A DNA stretch of 64,000 nucleotides, taken from the NCBI GenBank assembly GCA_010094045.1, contig ML986667.1:66982-130981 (forward strand). Direction: 5' to 3'. The translations under genes and the position numbers were made by a program. Origin of the DNA: Lojkania enalia. Taxonomy: Eukaryota > Ascomycota > Dothideomycetes > Pleosporales. The notes beneath the pieces are model-generated. The model ran no database searches. It saw only the letters and a list, made by a program, of their open reading frames with translations, and was not told where the DNA came from. Below, in pieces: positions 12,419 through 24,015 of the stretch (positions are counted from its first letter, which is position 1; every line of letters starts with the position of its first letter).

Positions 12419-14859
12419 TTACTGCCCAGTGTCGTCAGCATCTTCAACCGTAGCAGTCCGCCTTGTGACATTCTGCCCTTCTGAACTACTACCTGCAACC
12501 GCAGAACTAGAGCCCACATCCTCGCTTGGTCCTCCAACATTCCCAAAACTCCAGCTAGATTCTAGTGAGCTAGGTTCGCCGGGTTTTGATGAGGAAGCCA
12601 CCCCATTCGACGGGCCTGGTACATTGGGCGAAGGAGGTTGGGCTTGGGATGACCCTTGCATAGGTTGAGTGACGGTTGGGGACACTGATAATGTGGGGAC
12701 GGGTGTTTGTTGCCCAAGTGGTTGCTGCAAAGATGTCTGGCCTTGAGTACCGTCATGTATGGGTTGCTGTGCAACTACCATTGGCGTCAATGTCCAGCCT
12801 TCAGGGAGCGTCAATCCTCCGGGCAGCCCCGCGTCGCCCTGTCTCAGAACTGGCCCTCTCGCAAAGTATGCTTGTGGAACTACTGGCAATATCCCATAGG
12901 CTTGGTTTCCGGGCAAATTTGCTATGCCAGAGGCCTGCTGGAGACGATTCAGCTCACCAAGCAGCGTATAGATATACTCAAGCTGCTCATGCTGCGCATT
13001 TAATTGGCGGACAGAGTCAATAATACTTTGTTGTATGCGTAAGATATCCGATTGTATATCTCCCGGTTGGTATGTGACGGGTCCAGTCACTGACGCCCCG
13101 GGAAGATTAGGAACTTGGAATTGAGGGGCTGCTTGACCTTCAGGCGGCTGTTGGTTTTGGTTCTGATTTTGATTTTGAGCAACTTGCTGGGCAAGATTTG
13201 CGACGGCGTTATTATTATTCATATTGGCATTGCCTTGTCCCGGTGGTGGTAAACGTAAATTTCCCAATGCGATCCGAATGGGACCAAGGTTGAATACTCG
13301 CAGATTTCCCACTGGTCTGTTCTGGTTTACACCTTGCCGACCTTGTTGTCCTACTTGTCCCTGTTGACCGCCAGGTTGCTGTGGTTGTTGCTGATGAGCA
13401 ATCGGCGCCGCGGCACCGAGGCCTCTTAAACCCTGAAAAGCTGGCGGAAGTTGTTGTCCTAGTTGTCCTTGATTAGGTTGGTTGTTCTGTCGGCTGCTTG
13501 TCGGAGCAGCTTCGGCCAGGACAGGTCGTCTACAAGTAGGGCAAACCTGTTGTCGCTCGAGCCAACTTCTTAAACAGCTGAAATGGAGAATATGTCCACA
13601 AGGTAATTTCTTGGCTCTCTGCCGCTCGTCCAGCCTCCTACCTTCTTGCTCTTCCCCAGGCTGGACCCATGGCCGCATTTCCTCGCGGCACACGATACAA
13701 GTATTCTCCCGTTCAAGCTCTTCCGCCGTGGCGTCGGGGTATCGAGCATTCATGTCTCGCGTGGCATTTCTATATTGAATGAAATCGCTTATCCTCTTAA
13801 TAAAAGAGCGAATCGTCATAAAAAGATCACGCACGATGTGGATTGGAAGCCCGTAAAATGACATAAGTATCATGAAGAAGCCAAGGTATACGACGGACTT
13901 GATGAAATCTAGAGGACAGTTAACGGCTAGACGATAAATGTTGGCTGTGAAACCTACCTGTGGTGAGATCGAGGTAAAACACCCAGCGACCCTTTTCTTC
14001 CCAGCCAGGTACATCACCGTCGAAGTCATCTTCCTCATCTTCCTCGGCGCCAGGCTCAGGGGCTCCCTCTGTGCTTTCAGGCTGCCTGGTTTGCTCCCTA
14101 GCTAATCTTCGAGCCTCTGCCCTGGCTTTCTCTTGCCGGTGAATAATATAAATCTCGGTGAGCGAAAGCGTGTATCTTAGTAGTGTCGAGACAGATGCGA
14201 TCGCCAAGAGGACATATTCAAACCCGAACATGACCATGACGCCCGGCCGCGGCTCCGATAATATCGAATTGACACAATATTGGATCATAAATGTGTCGAA
14301 GGCGACTGAGAGCAACAAGGAGCTCATTAAGCGGATGTGGAATAGGCGGGGATTCGCCGGCGGTTGCTGTTCGAGGAATTCAACGCGCCCTTCCGCTATC
14401 CATTGCCAGACCTTTCCGCCGAGCGAACACAAGAACATAGCAAAGAACCATATTCCAATATCATCTCGAAACATGGTCATAGCCAAAAGGGTCTCGCTGA
14501 CAGCAAACCACGCTTTGTCATACAGTTGTTCGGCTTCGATTGGGCGGAGGGGGCCATAGAAGAGCCGTTGGAGCCCATAACAGAAGCTTATCGTTATTAT
14601 GAGGGCGAGGTTGACCAGGAACTACATGCGTGTTAGCTAGGTGCTTTGTCCGCGATGAACCTCAAGAGCCAACCATTAGAGAGCCAGTGCTCTGCGAGAT
14701 ATACACAGCCGCTGAGTAGAAGTTGGGTCGCTCATAGTAGGCGCGCAAGAGCACGACGTTTGCTAAAACGGTAGAGCCCTGGAAGACATTAGCAAGGAGT
14801 TCGATACTAGGAGATGGGCCAGGAAGCTGTACCGCGACGTAAATGCGTAATCTCGACAT
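12419..14859 (-). CDS. hrd1: ER-associated degradation E3 ubiquitin ligase Hrd1 (synoviolin)
   Basis: Four exons (14859-14833, 14778-14674, 14621-13958, 13908-12419) give 761 aa. Hrd1 sits in the ER membrane, forms the retrotranslocation channel and ubiquitinates misfolded proteins on the cytosolic side. The N-terminal ~300 residues hold the membrane segments with family landmarks: NFYSAAVYISQS, YGLQRLFYGPLRPIEAEQLY and LEQQPPANPRLFH. A RING-H2 finger follows at about 336-391 (CIVC, then CGHILHFSCLRSWL, then CPTC) with all zinc ligands present. The C-terminal half is Gln/Asn/Pro-rich and variable, as usual in filamentous fungi. Intron 1 (54 nt) keeps the frame open if retained and is removed here because splicing restores the family N-terminus. 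Intron 2 uses a weak donor, GTTGGC, but has a CTAAC branch site. A convincing, complete gene. Confidence 0.93.
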
Positions 14860-15853
14860 TGCAAAGGGCATGGAGTCAGGGTGGGATCAAAAAGGAGTGG
14901 AAAGCCACATCGGTGGGCAGTAAAGGAAGCTCAAATCGAGAGGCCTTGCAGAAATGGAGTATGCTGCAGCGCAAGAGTACGTCTGGACACCTGGCGCGGA
15001 GCTCGGGAGAACGCCGCCACGTGACGCGGTTGCCGACGACTGAATAACGCCACGCCGAATACTATCCACAATCCTCTGCACTCACTTCCATCGCCCCCAA
15101 CCCTTCATCCCGATGCGGACTGTAAATTTACCTCTCGTTGCGCTGCCGCGCTCTTTGGATTGCAAGTCGTTGCTAGTCTCCAAGCTCGTGGTCATTGCCT
15201 ACAGCTCACGGAGCTTTCCCTTGCTAACAGGTTGTCTCGGTCGAATATTCGGAATCAAACGAGCTTCACGCCTCATAAACTTCTTGAAAGCCTTTCTGTT
15301 AGTTGATACATAGTGTGCATACTAATGCGTCCCTGATCCGATCTAACCTCGCATGTTCTCTCGGATTTCCATACTGCATAGCTCTGCCGATCGGACTGGT
15401 CCTAATTACCTCTGATGTCTCTATACTCCTCGGTAGTCGCGCCCACCTGCGTCATCACTCTGTTCCTTTTATTCATGCTTGTTCAGATTTCAGTTTAGCC
15501 ACATGCGAGCTTTACCAAGACTCGCCAGATTTCCGCTTCTTGGCCCGGTTTGTGGGGATGCAGGAGGGGTTGCGGGGATTAGTAGAGGCCGCTGCATTCT
15601 AACCATGTCAAGTTTCTTCCTAAGCCGTCAACCGTTCATGTAACTATGCCAAGTTTCGATCATCTTGGTCGAACCCGGATGGCTCCTTTCAAATCGATAG
15701 TATTGGTTAACGAAAGTCGCATGTGGAGGGCTCTTTTTTTACATAAAAAGCCGCACCTTTGCACACTTCACCTAACTTCGTATCTTGCATCAAAGTATAT
15801 TACACACAAAATATTGTGGGTATGGTATTAGCGCACATTGCTATCAGGTAAAC
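14860..15853. other. Divergent promoter region of hrd1 and the GH32 gene
   Basis: About 1 kb between two divergently transcribed genes. No reliable gene; frames at 15113-15313 and 15303-15602 lack family resemblance. Both promoters must lie here. Confidence 0.5.
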
Positions 15854-17954
15854 ATGAAGTTTAGAACATCCTTGATAAGCTTTGTCTTCAGTACATCATG
15901 CGTTGCAGCACAAAACTTGACGGCACCGCAAAATCTGGACGCGCCTACGATTGAATCTCTGGGAAACAATAGTTTGTTTACGAGATGGAGGCCAAGGTCT
16001 CATTTCATTGCACCAGCTGGTTGGATGAATGTCAGTATCGATCGCGACAACGACGGAATCGTCGTCCTGCGAATTGCTAACAACGATATAGGATCCCTGC
16101 GGGATGATGTACGATCCCACAAGAGACCAATATCATCTCATGTATCAATGGCACCCATATCATGTCAATTGGGGTGAGCTTGATTTATCCGATGACCACA
16201 ATGGCTAGTAACCGAAAATAGGCAATATCTCCTGGGGCCACGCCATTTCTCAAGACCTCATAAGCTGGACAGACGTTGGTGGTTGGGAGGGTAATAATGC
16301 TGAAGCCCTTGCTCCCGGGCCTGTCGGGAAATACGATGGACTCGGGATCTTCTCCGGGACAGCGCAGCCAGTTAACCTACAAGGCGAGCAAGACGGGACC
16401 CTTCTCATATTCTATACCTCCGTTTCTAGATTGCCAACCAATTGGGCACTTCCCTATTTAAATGGCACCGAATCACAAAGTTTTGCTATCTCAAATGACG
16501 GAGGGCAAACCTGGGAGAAATATGAAAACAATCCTGTCATTTCACGTCCGCCTAATGGTTGGGATATTCCAGGCTGGCGTGACCCATTTTTTGAAGCTTG
16601 GCCAGAGATGGACCATATGCTCGGACAATCCGAGCATCATTATTATATGGCCATGGGTTCTGGACTCAAAGCAGTCGGTCCACGGATCCCATTCTACAGT
16701 GCTCCAGCGAATAACTTGACAAACTGGACTTTCTTGGGAGCCCTGTGGGAGCCAGCAGATAATACAAGCTTAGGAAGCTTTTTGGAAACAGGATCATATG
16801 GGTTTAACTTCGAAGTGTATGTGTGCTTATTCCGAAAGTCACTTTAAGCTGACTCATGACAGTTCGAATTTCTTTTCGCTTGAAGATGAGGATGGCGACG
16901 TCCACTACTACGTTCAAATGGGCACTGAAGGTGGAAATGTGACATTTCATCCGCGACCTCAGTGGGGTCTTTGGAACGAGGGACTGATATCTCGGCGCAC
17001 AAATGGATCTGCCCAATTTACGCCTGTTGCTGGTGGCGCAGTAGATTGGGGCCTCTTATATGCTGTTACCAGTTTCAACGATACGAAAAACAACCGTCGC
17101 GTGCAATGGGGCTGGGCGCCAGAAGAGATGAATGACTTCGGTATCACGCAGCAAGGGTTTCAGGGTGCGTTCGCCCTCCCACGAGAACAATTCGTCAAAA
17201 TTACCAAGGGGCTAGTTAATGTAGATGGTAACTTGACTACACTTGGAAACAATCGCTTGATTGAGCATAACGACGGAACATTCACTGCGTACACCCTCGG
17301 CGTCCGTCCGCTTGAAGACGTCGTGATTGGCATCCGAAATAGCACCATGCAGAGGAACTACCCGGGCGGACATATCAATACCAGCTCCTCTTCATTCAAC
17401 GGCAGCATCCATATGGAAATCATGGCTACATTTAGAAATTTCTCTGGCTCGGCAGGGCTCAGTATCGCCGCTTCTCCGGGCGGTGAGGAGTATACTACAA
17501 TCTACTTCGACCCAGAGACACATACTATTAACGTCAATCGATCGCGTTCATCCAAAATTGCTGACTTCTCCAATTATACTGTCGTCGGCTACTTCTTACC
17601 ATATACGTTTGCCAAGGCCGGTATCGAAGATATCACTATGCATGTGTACCTTGACGGCTCTCTACTGGAAATATATGTCAACGTAAGTGTTGAATCAGAA
17701 CATTGCTGAGCTACAGCTAAAAAAAAAAAATAAAGGAACGCTTCGCTCTAACTACACGAATATATCCGAGCAGGACTGACAGCACTAACTTCGGCTTCTA
17801 TGTCGCTGACGGTGCAAGCGCTAAAATATTCAATGTTGCTGCGTGGTTAGACTTGTTCAATATTTTCCCAGAGAGACCTCTGAATTCGAGCAGTCAACTC
17901 GTCTATGACACAGCAGAGCAAACGAATAATTATACTTGGTGGACCGGAAACTAG
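15854..17954 (+). CDS. Secreted glycoside hydrolase family 32 enzyme (invertase/inulinase or fructosyltransferase)
   Basis: Five exons (15854-16030, 16092-16173, 16222-16816, 16863-17682, 17736-17954) give 630 aa. The signal peptide is about residues 1-19. GH32 enzymes cleave or transfer fructose from sucrose or fructans with a retaining mechanism, and all three acidic landmarks are visible. The nucleophile Asp60 is in WMNDPCG (the first intron falls exactly between Asn59 and Asp60). Asp207 is in the GWRDPF motif. The acid/base Glu284 is in YGFNFEVSNF. The C-terminal beta-sandwich runs to the end, with the usual LLEIYVN strand before the last intron. The Cys after DP, where many invertases have Asn, and NFEVSN instead of an ECP-type motif, fit the fungal branch that includes fructosyltransferases; activity cannot be decided from sequence alone. 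Many N-glycosylation sites agree with secretion. Confidence 0.92.
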
Positions 17955-18520
17955 TATATTGCACCCATAAAATGAAAATAATTCCTTCAATATGTAGTTT
18001 AAAGTCCAGAGTATATTCCACCTAGTTATACACTGTTCCTCAATTCTTCACCACTCTTTTTGAATCTTCTTTCAATCCTAGCTATACGTGCGCATACAAT
18101 TTCCCAACCGCAGCAAAGTCCCTAAAACAAGAAAAGTCACGATACAGCATGGCGTACGCACTATTTCCCGCATTGCGGAACCTTCGTGCCGCCTCTCCTG
18201 CATCGGCTTTCCAGAACAGCACACCCCGCATTACGACCCACCACGTGTACGATGTAGCACCCGCGGCCAACTAGTCCCATCAGCAGCCGGATAAATTAAC
18301 ATAAAAGCCGTTGGTTCGATCTAGAGGAAAGGGAGAGCAACAACGACGTCTGGAACTTCTGCGGTTAATATATATTTTCTCCGGTACTTGGTCTACTTCG
18401 ATAGCGAAAGTTTGTCCGACCAACCTACCAACCAACTAACCGATAGTCGGTCCATAGAACTAATACGGGCTGTACTTGAGATCTGAAAGAGATATACCAA
18501 TTGCGTTCAAAACAGGCAGA
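17955..18520. other. Spacer: GH32 3' flank and promoter of the dioxygenase gene
   Basis: No gene seen. It includes AT-rich 3' flank and a repeated CCAACCTACCAACCAACTAAC-like stretch near 18420-18440 shortly before the next start codon. Confidence 0.5.
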
Positions 18521-19704
18521 ATGGCAGAAGACTACGCCCTACCCCAGGAACAAATCGACCACTTCCTCGAGCACGGCTGGATCAAAATTTCAAACTGCTT
18601 CTCCCGCGAGAAGGCTGCAGAGCTGCAAGAAACAATGTGGACAAGACTAGGCATGGATCCGAATGATATGTCGACGTGGTAGTTCGCCTCCCATTATCCC
18701 AATTCCAATTCCCAATCTACAATCACTATTATTTATTTTTTGAAATATCAAATTCCCCTGTACCTCTCCTCAATTCGCAATGTATAAACTAACCAAAAAA
18801 AAAAAAAAAAAAGGACCATGGAACGAATAAACATGCCTTGGTTCCGTGCCTTTGATGTTTCGCGCCTCGCTCCAAAAGCCTGGGGAGGCATATGTTAGCA
18901 ACTCCCATGTTGCGATCACCCAATACTCTTCTAAACAAACTTCTAGGTTCGCTCCTCAAAGCCCCGCGCATCGACCCCTCAGCCTCTACCTGGAAAGACA
19001 GCTTCATCGTCAACCTCGGCACGCCCTCCGGCCACAATTGCATCGTCAAGCCCCAGGAGCTCCAGGGCTGGCACGTCGACGGAGACTTCTTCGTCCACTA
19101 CCTCGACAGCCCCGAACAAGCCCTCCTCGTCATCCCCCTCTGGTCCGACATCCTGCCCTCCGCCGGCGGGACCTACATCTGTCCGCCCGCTATTTCAATT
19201 ATTGCGAACCACCTCTACACACACCCTGAAGGCGTGTCGCCCCGTATGACGCCCCGCGCGCAAAACCCATCTTTCAAACAGGAAGACACGGGTCTGAAAT
19301 GGTTCAACGACCTCGCCGCCTCCATGCCGGACGACGCGTTCGTGGAGGCGACGGGCGTCGTCGGAGATGTCTATTTGCTGCATCCCTTGATGCTGCATTC
19401 GGCGTCGAATAATCAGCTCAGGAAAGTACGTGTGATTACGAATCCGCCGGTGAGCCTGAAGGAACCGTTTAGTTTCGATCGGGAAGATGGGGATTACAGT
19501 GTTGTGGAGCGGAAGACGATGAGGGCGTTGGGCAAAGAGAGATTGGGGGGGTGGAAGGTACTGGGGGAGAGGCAGCGGATTGTGCCGGAGAGGGTAAGGA
19601 TACAGCAGGAAATGAAGAGGAAGGAGGAGGAGAGGTTACGGGCGTTAAAGGAGAAAGAGGGAAATGGTGTGGAGACTAAGACGGAGGTTGCGCCGGTTGC
19701 GTGA
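18521..19704 (+). CDS. Phytanoyl-CoA dioxygenase (PhyH) family Fe(II)/2-oxoglutarate oxygenase
   Basis: Three exons (18521-18678, 18814-18893, 18947-19704) give 331 aa. Members hydroxylate substrates with iron, oxygen and 2-oxoglutarate. The iron ligands are visible as His122 and Asp124 in GWHVDGDFF and His230 in HPLMLHSAS; Arg241 in KVRVITNPP is placed to bind 2-oxoglutarate. The N-terminus (QIDHFLEHGWIKISNCFS) is the usual PhyH opening. There is no clear organelle signal; the C-terminal ~60 residues are charged and helical. Intron 1 ends in 18 adenines followed directly by the acceptor G, an unusual tail that still joins in phase; intron 2 has a GTTAGC donor. The substrate is unknown. Its neighbours (GH32 enzyme, PDI) give no pathway hint. 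It converges on the PDI gene 285 bp away. Confidence 0.85.
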
Positions 19705-19989
19705 GTATGTATTGGAACAGCAGAATCGTGGAAGGTATCACAGACACGCATAGCAAACGATCCAATGAACTTTTAAAGAAATACATTCCATAACACCTTT
19801 GAAATACCCAGTGAGTCCCGCGTACTAAATAAACCAAGAAAAGCTGTCCGTCTCTTCCATTGATCATATCGCTTTTCCCTGTGCCCGGCCTTGGCGCTTC
19901 TCGACCCCGATACATTTCCTAGGTCGGACGCTCTAGATATGAGGATATCGCAGATGCTAAAAGACAAAAAGTGGGATCATATAGGTAAT

Positions 19990-21668
19990 TTACAATTCGT
20001 CGTGTTCATCCGACGTAGCACTCTTGGCCGACTCAGTGGCTTCAGAACCAGCGTTCTCGGTGACCTCCTCCTTAGCTTCCTCAGTGGCGGCCTTAGCCTG
20101 CTCAGGGAGGTCCTCCTTCTCATCAGCAACCTCGGGCTCTGCAGCCTTGACGGCTTCGGCCTTGTGCGAGCCATTCTCCTTGATGAACTGAATAAGGTCC
20201 TCAACGGTTCGGGAGCCAGAGTAGTCGACCGGGGCGTCCTTCTTGCCAGCAGGGAAGAGCTTGATAGTGGGGAAGCCCTGAATCTCATCTGGGACGTCGT
20301 TGGCAGTGGCATCGACCTTGGCGATAGTCACAAGCTTAGAGAGTTCCTCAGTGCCGTAGAGAGTGGCGAGCTCCTCATACTTGGGAGCAAGAGCCTTGCA
20401 GTGTCCGCACCATGGGGCGTAGAACTCGAGGAGAACGTCCTTGTCATTGTTAATGACGAGATCATCATAGTTCTTAGCAACCACAACGGTGACAGGGCCT
20501 TCCTGTTTCTCAGGGATAGGCTCAGACTTGATGCTGGGCTCAATCTTTCCAGCAACAAAGTCATCAACGAACTTGCCAATGAGCTCGTTCGTGATCTTGG
20601 CTGACTGGTCGTAGGGGAACTTCTGGTTCTTGTCCGTTCTCTGGATAGCAAAAGCAGGCCACTTGCCAACCTCGAGGTTGAGGTTGCCGCCATGCTGACC
20701 GAAAGCCTTAGCGTCGATAGTGGCGAAATTGATAACGCCTTTGTGCTTCTCCGCAAGGGGCTTCAACTCCTTGGCGAGCTCATCACGCTCCTCCGGAGTC
20801 TCAGCAAAAATGTATGCGAGAGGAATGCCAGCCTAGATTGCATTGGTTAGCTGTGTGACTTGATCTGCAGGAATTGCGCAACTTACTTGCATGTAGCCGC
20901 TGTAGGTCTCGGGGCCGACTTCACCAACGAGGGGAGTAGCGGCAACCTTGGCGAAAGACTCAATAGCTGCCTTATCGAATTTCTCAGTGAAGACGTCCTT
21001 GCCCTCATCGAAGGACTTGTAAAGGACGATGGCTGGTTGCTCGACACCCTCAGCCTTGGCGATTTCAGCGTCGTTGGTGGCGCCAAAGAGGTAAGTGTCG
21101 CGTAGACCATTTGCGACCGAAGTGAAGGTCTCGTTCGAAGCCTTGTCATCGGCGGCGAAGTATGCGACCAGCACGACCTTGTCGGCCGTCTTGAACTCTT
21201 CAATTGAATCCTTTGTAATGTCTGAAACAGCGGGGAGGGATTGCTTCGTCATGTAGGAGACGATGGCATCCGCTTTCCTTTGGCCGGTGTATGGTTTGAT
21301 GTCCTCGGGGCCTCGGAAGACCTTTAGGGTGGGGTATCCCTCGACGCCATACTCCTGGCACAGCTCCTGCTCCTCTGTGCAGTCGACCTTGGCTAGGGGA
21401 ATGTCCTTCTCCTTCAGTGTCGTTGCCGCGGACTCGTACTCGGGGGCGAGGGCTTTGCAGTGGCCGCACCACGGCGCGAAGACTACAATTGGAGTTAGCT
21501 AGGCAATTGTGGGTGGGAGCATCAGCGAATATGCAGTAACCTACACTCTGCCAGTACGAGGTCGTTCTCCTCGATGAAGCCCTTAAACGTGTCCTTCTTG
21601 AGCTCGTGGACATCGGATGCAAAGGCTACGGAGGCCAACAGGCCGCAGAGGGGCACGCTGTAGCGCAT
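19990..21668 (-). CDS. pdi1: Protein disulfide isomerase, ER lumen
   Basis: Three exons (21668-21545, 21482-20887, 20832-19990) give 520 aa, close to fungal PDI length. The enzyme forms and reshuffles disulfides in the ER. The order is: signal peptide (~1-18); thioredoxin domain a with CGHC at 47-50; the redox-inactive b and b' domains; domain a' with CGHC at 382-385 in FYAPWCGHCKALAPKYEE; an acidic Glu/Ala-rich tail; and the HDEL retrieval signal at the C-terminus. Both active sites are intact. The two introns (62 and 54 nt) have GTAGGT and GTAAGT donors, and the first lies just before the first active site. An unfolded-protein-response element would be expected upstream, but I found no exact match to a known consensus in the first ~200 bases. 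Confidence 0.96.
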
Positions 21669-23488
21669 TGTGTGATGGAGGGGGCAACTGAGGAAAAGTA
21701 GGAGAATAAAGGAATAATAGGGTTTGCTCCCTTGGGGGGTCGATGAAAGAGGAAGGGTTTGCAGGAGCAGAGCAGCGGATTTTATTGTTAGCCCGCTGCG
21801 TGGCGTTTTACTGGTGAACGACCAAAGGTAAGGTGTCCACAATGAAATGCTGGCGGCTGAGCTCCCTAGCCCGCCGCCAAGCCTGGAGGGGGGAAGGGAG
21901 GGTACTCGAACTGCACCGCACCCCCTGCCGCACATTCACTGGGTATTGGCCACGTAGAGCATCTACCTTCTGTCCCCTCCGCTTACATAGATGCGTGGCC
22001 TCCTTCATCCCGGGTCGCCCAGATTGCGGCGAGATCTATTCAATTTGCTTCTTGCTATCATTGCTCTACCGGCGCCTGTTTCGGCTTAGTCGGCAACCCC
22101 TGCAGATCGCCAAACCACAATTATTAATGTACCCAAACGCCCTTCACTATACGATTTACGACCCCAGCTGTGCGAGGCCAGGTGTTCTCATTCTATGCTG
22201 GTTTTCTAGCATTGGAAATCAGCAGAGGGGTGCGGGTCTCAGTATGTCTCCGTCTCCATTTTAAATGGCTATGGTTGCGGCTATTTCGAGCAGCTCAGTA
22301 ATCGCTATCAGAGCGCTCGCCGCCTGCGGAACAGTTGACAAGGCTGTGTCCGTGGTCTGATATCTAGTTAGGGAGAGCTCTCGAAATGGCCCCAAATAAC
22401 GATTGCAATGAACAAACTATGGATTCGAGCGGGGCTTATCCGTGTTTCATGAGTGCAATCCCTACTATATATCTGTGTCTTTACCATCCATCTTTTAATC
22501 GCATTTTTAGACGTCTCTTTGGTGCCACTACTCTTTAGTTCTAATCCATGAAAGTGTCAACTGCAGGCCAGACGCTCGCTACCAATCTACCAAGTACCGA
22601 CGGTAGTGGCGCTCTATACCAAAATTGCTCCTAGTGGGTCGAGGTCCGGTCTATATCCTCCAGCTTTGGAGGTCCCGTCGACCTTCTGTGGCCTTCTCCC
22701 TCGCCTCTCCCTTCGTTTCCCGCGTCGGAGTGTGCTTGCTCTGCCGGATTCTGGTGCTTCTCGATTAGGAAAGAGGGTGTCCTCCTTGGCTTTTGATGGC
22801 AGGGATTGGTAATTGGAGCTATCGAGCAATGTTCGCAGAGCTATAGGACGTTGATCTAAAGGACTTGGAATTAGAAGCAGTTGCTTCAACGAGAGTCGGA
22901 TAAGAGTCCGTTTTTAGCGCAGCTATTCTTCACGAGAATTTTCTTGCAGAACCTCTTCTTTTTTTGATATGCTAAGACTGATTATACAAACAATGATCTG
23001 CTTGCAATAATAAAGAATCAAGTAAAAAAGAAATAGCTTCAGAGGCCTGGAAGTCTTGGAGCATCGCAGCCGTTCCGTGGAATTCTATGCCGATCGAATT
23101 ATGTTTGCTTAGATTATGTTCATAGTTTCTCAAAGACAGGTTTTGCTCACGCTATTATATCTGAAGAATTCATATTGCTTCATTCGCAATATACTCAAAC
23201 TGACTGCGCAATCAACCAGACGTTGGACATGCGATCTCATGCTCCATTACAGAATCATAGGTGTTGTAATAGGTGAATCCTTGGATGTTCGATGCAAAGG
23301 ACAAAGAAAGATGAAAAGATTTGGATAAAAAAGAAACCAAGGCAAAAATATTAACCTTAATTGAAGACTAATTCGCTAGGTTGAAGACTTATGGAAGATA
23401 CTACCTACATACATACACTATAACAAAGAAAAAAAATACGCGAAAGGAGTTCTTGATAAAAGAGGAAGTATTTAGCCCAAAACTAAGG
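21669..23488. other. PDI promoter and gene-poor spacer
   Basis: The first few hundred bases hold the PDI promoter. From about 22.3 kb the sequence becomes AT-rich and nothing gene-like is supported; the frame pair at 22606-22889 lies opposite itself on both strands and has no family resemblance. Confidence 0.5.
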
Positions 23489-23510
23489 AAAAAAAAAAAA
23501 GAAAAAAAAA
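23489..23510 (-). terminator. RNA polymerase III terminator of tRNA-Tyr
   Basis: On the minus strand the tRNA is followed within about 8 bases by T9 (23510-23502), one C and T12, a strong Pol III stop signal with a back-up. Confidence 0.8.
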
Positions 23511-23517
23511 GAGGATG

Positions 23518-23604
23518 TCTCCGCTCCCAGAATCGAACTAGGGACCTTTCGGTAACAATTTAACATTACAGCCGAACGTGATAAACCAACTACACCAAGC
23601 GGAG
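23518..23604 (-). tRNA. tRNA-Tyr (GUA) with a 12-nt intron
   Basis: The minus strand folds into a full cloverleaf. The acceptor stem is CTCCGCT with AGCGGAG and discriminator A. The D stem is GTG/CAC around TAGTTGGTTTAT, the anticodon stem is TTCGG/CCGAA, and the T arm is CCTAG-TTCGATT-CTGGG. The loop before the interruption reads CTGTAA, giving anticodon GTA; the 12-nt intron TGTTAAATTGTT sits at the standard position after base 37. The C1-G72 pair is the known identity element of eukaryotic tRNA-Tyr, and tRNA-Tyr genes normally carry an intron. The internal A and B boxes are intact. Coordinates include the discriminator base, not CCA. Confidence 0.93.
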
Positions 23605-24015
23605 TCGGAAGAACCGACCAAATGACCCGACTTTTCGTCGGGCTTGGTGTCTTGGGTTGAAGTTACAAATTATTCTATTTATATACTAGATATAATTATG
23701 CGCAAAATCTAATTCATCATTCAATATCGATTAATGGGCGGTAATGGGAAGCCAATCGGGAGGGATTAGAGGTTGCGCTAGTTCTTTCCAATATCTAGCA
23801 GACCCACTAGCCACGTTTCCTACTGATGCGACCAATATGAGCCAAAAGTGTACATCTTAAATCTCATTTCAACGCGCAGCTTTCCTGTGCTGTTAATAGC
23901 CGATGATTCCTAGGTGGCGTGCTAGCGGAAGAGCGTCTCTAAGCGTATTGCTTTCGTAGCTTTCCTGTTTTAAGACAGCTCCTTATCTAACTGAGCCAAA
24001 TCATTGACAAAGACG
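23605..24015. other. Spacer between tRNA-Tyr and the broken kinase gene
   Basis: AT-rich; I see no gene or RNA. Confidence 0.5.

Noticed and set aside
12429..13861. Plus-strand frames opposite hrd1
   Set aside because: Antisense shadows of the Gln-rich Hrd1 tail; no family resemblance.
21669..21870. Unfolded-protein-response element upstream of PDI
   Set aside because: A CCACG core is present on the minus strand, but no CCAAT at the required spacing and no HacA-type consensus was found.
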